Positions 5,856 to 6,080 of a DNA stretch of 6,080 nucleotides are shown here, one piece after another (within the stretch, counting starts at the first letter, position 1; each line of letters opens with the position of its first letter). The translations under genes were made by a program, and so were the position numbers. Source of the stretch: Planctomycetota bacterium (GTDB lineage: Bacteria > Planctomycetota > Planctomycetia > Isosphaerales > Isosphaeraceae). The stretch covers positions 1 to 6,080 of the forward strand of contig JAJYCH010000316.1 in assembly GCA_021778575.1 (NCBI GenBank), in the 5' to 3' direction. A model generated the notes under the pieces. The model made no database searches. It worked only from the letters and a program-made list of their open reading frames with translations, and was not told where the DNA came from.

Positions 5856-5892
5856 CACGACGATTCCTCGGCTCCGTTGCATCCCTGGTTCA

Positions 5893-5921
5893 ACTATACG
5901 ACAGATTGCGAATCCGCGGAA
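5893..5921 (-). promoter_or_regulatory. Weak promoter candidate for the XRE gene
   Basis: On the - strand TATAGT (5898-5893) matches the -10 consensus at five of six positions. Seventeen bases further upstream lies TTCCGC (5921-5916), a poor -35. Transcription would start near 5886, some 30 bases before the preferred ATG at 5855, which argues against the start at 5882. The -35 region contains an 8-base palindrome TCCGCGGA (5913-5920), where the regulator could bind its own promoter, although this is conjecture. Confidence 0.35.
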
Positions 5922-6080
5922 TCACAAATTCCTAAATCCGCAAAAAAATCCCAGATCCTCAAGTTTATTTCCGGACGAGTCGGTAGTCCGGTAATTTCGT
6001 TCCTGGGATCGAGCGGGGGATTATCAACGATCGGGCCGCGGCGTGCAATTCCGCGGTCGACCGATTATTCTGGCGACTCG
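5922..6080. other. Non-coding right edge with small inverted repeats
   Basis: No gene is recognised in this stretch. A - strand frame enters from the right edge and runs to a TAA at 5967-5965, but its translation is unremarkable. CCGGAC (5971-5976) pairs with GTCCGG (5986-5991) around a 9-base loop; on the - strand it is followed by AAATAAACTT, so it could at most be a weak terminator for a gene beyond the window. Near 6030-6065 an imperfect inverted repeat ATCGG-CCGCGG / CCGCGG-CCGAT is visible. An A7 run lies near 5942-5948. Confidence 0.35.

Noticed and set aside
5856..5882. ATG 5882 as the start of the XRE gene
   Set aside because: It has only AGGG two bases upstream and would lie within a few bases of the predicted transcription start. 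GAGGA before 5855 is the better site.

Overview
The window looks like chromosomal DNA from a GC-rich bacterium, most likely a planctomycete of the Isosphaeraceae type. That placement is inference from the GC-rich codon use, GTG starts, protein style and the A/G-rich GGGGTCA repeats; no 16S or other marker is present to prove it. The core of the window is a housekeeping block on the + strand: an SRP (4.5S-type) RNA gene, dnaX, ybaB/ebfC and recR, then rpoN (sigma-54). A small XRE-type regulator on the - strand converges on rpoN.

Layout. Bases 1-717 hold no gene I can recognise. This stretch is visibly less GC-rich than the rest. Between about 365 and 540 it carries short direct and inverted copies of an AAAAGGGGTCA core, three tandem 18-19 base units, and a REP-like imperfect palindrome that begins with GTAG on the - strand. 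Bases 719-853 fold into a long hairpin with the SRP RNA domain IV signature. dnaX (GTG 895 to 2619), ybaB (GTG 2686 to 3039) and recR (ATG 3043 to 3648) follow closely. This ffs-dnaX-ybaB-recR order is a well-known conserved neighbourhood. A good sigma-70-type promoter (TTGCCA-N17-CATAAT) lies just after recR and should drive rpoN (ATG 3834 to 5264) with a leader of about 140 bases. A strong hairpin at 5310-5345 sits between the convergent ends of rpoN and the XRE gene (5855 to 5376, - strand). The last ~225 bases are upstream DNA of the XRE gene with a weak promoter candidate and a few small inverted repeats.

How it fits together. DnaX is the ATPase of the replicative clamp loader, and RecR with the nucleoid-associated YbaB/EbfC protein belongs to recombinational repair. 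The SRP RNA serves membrane targeting of nascent proteins and is linked to dnaX by position, not by function. RpoN directs transcription of enhancer-dependent promoters. The most notable observation is a run of ten A residues inside dnaX, at the junction between the ATPase/clamp-loader part and the C-terminal part. Both alternative reading frames hit a stop within a few codons of the run. This is the arrangement expected if slippage makes a short gamma-type DnaX as well as full-length tau. I did not find a clearly new defence or mobile system in this window.
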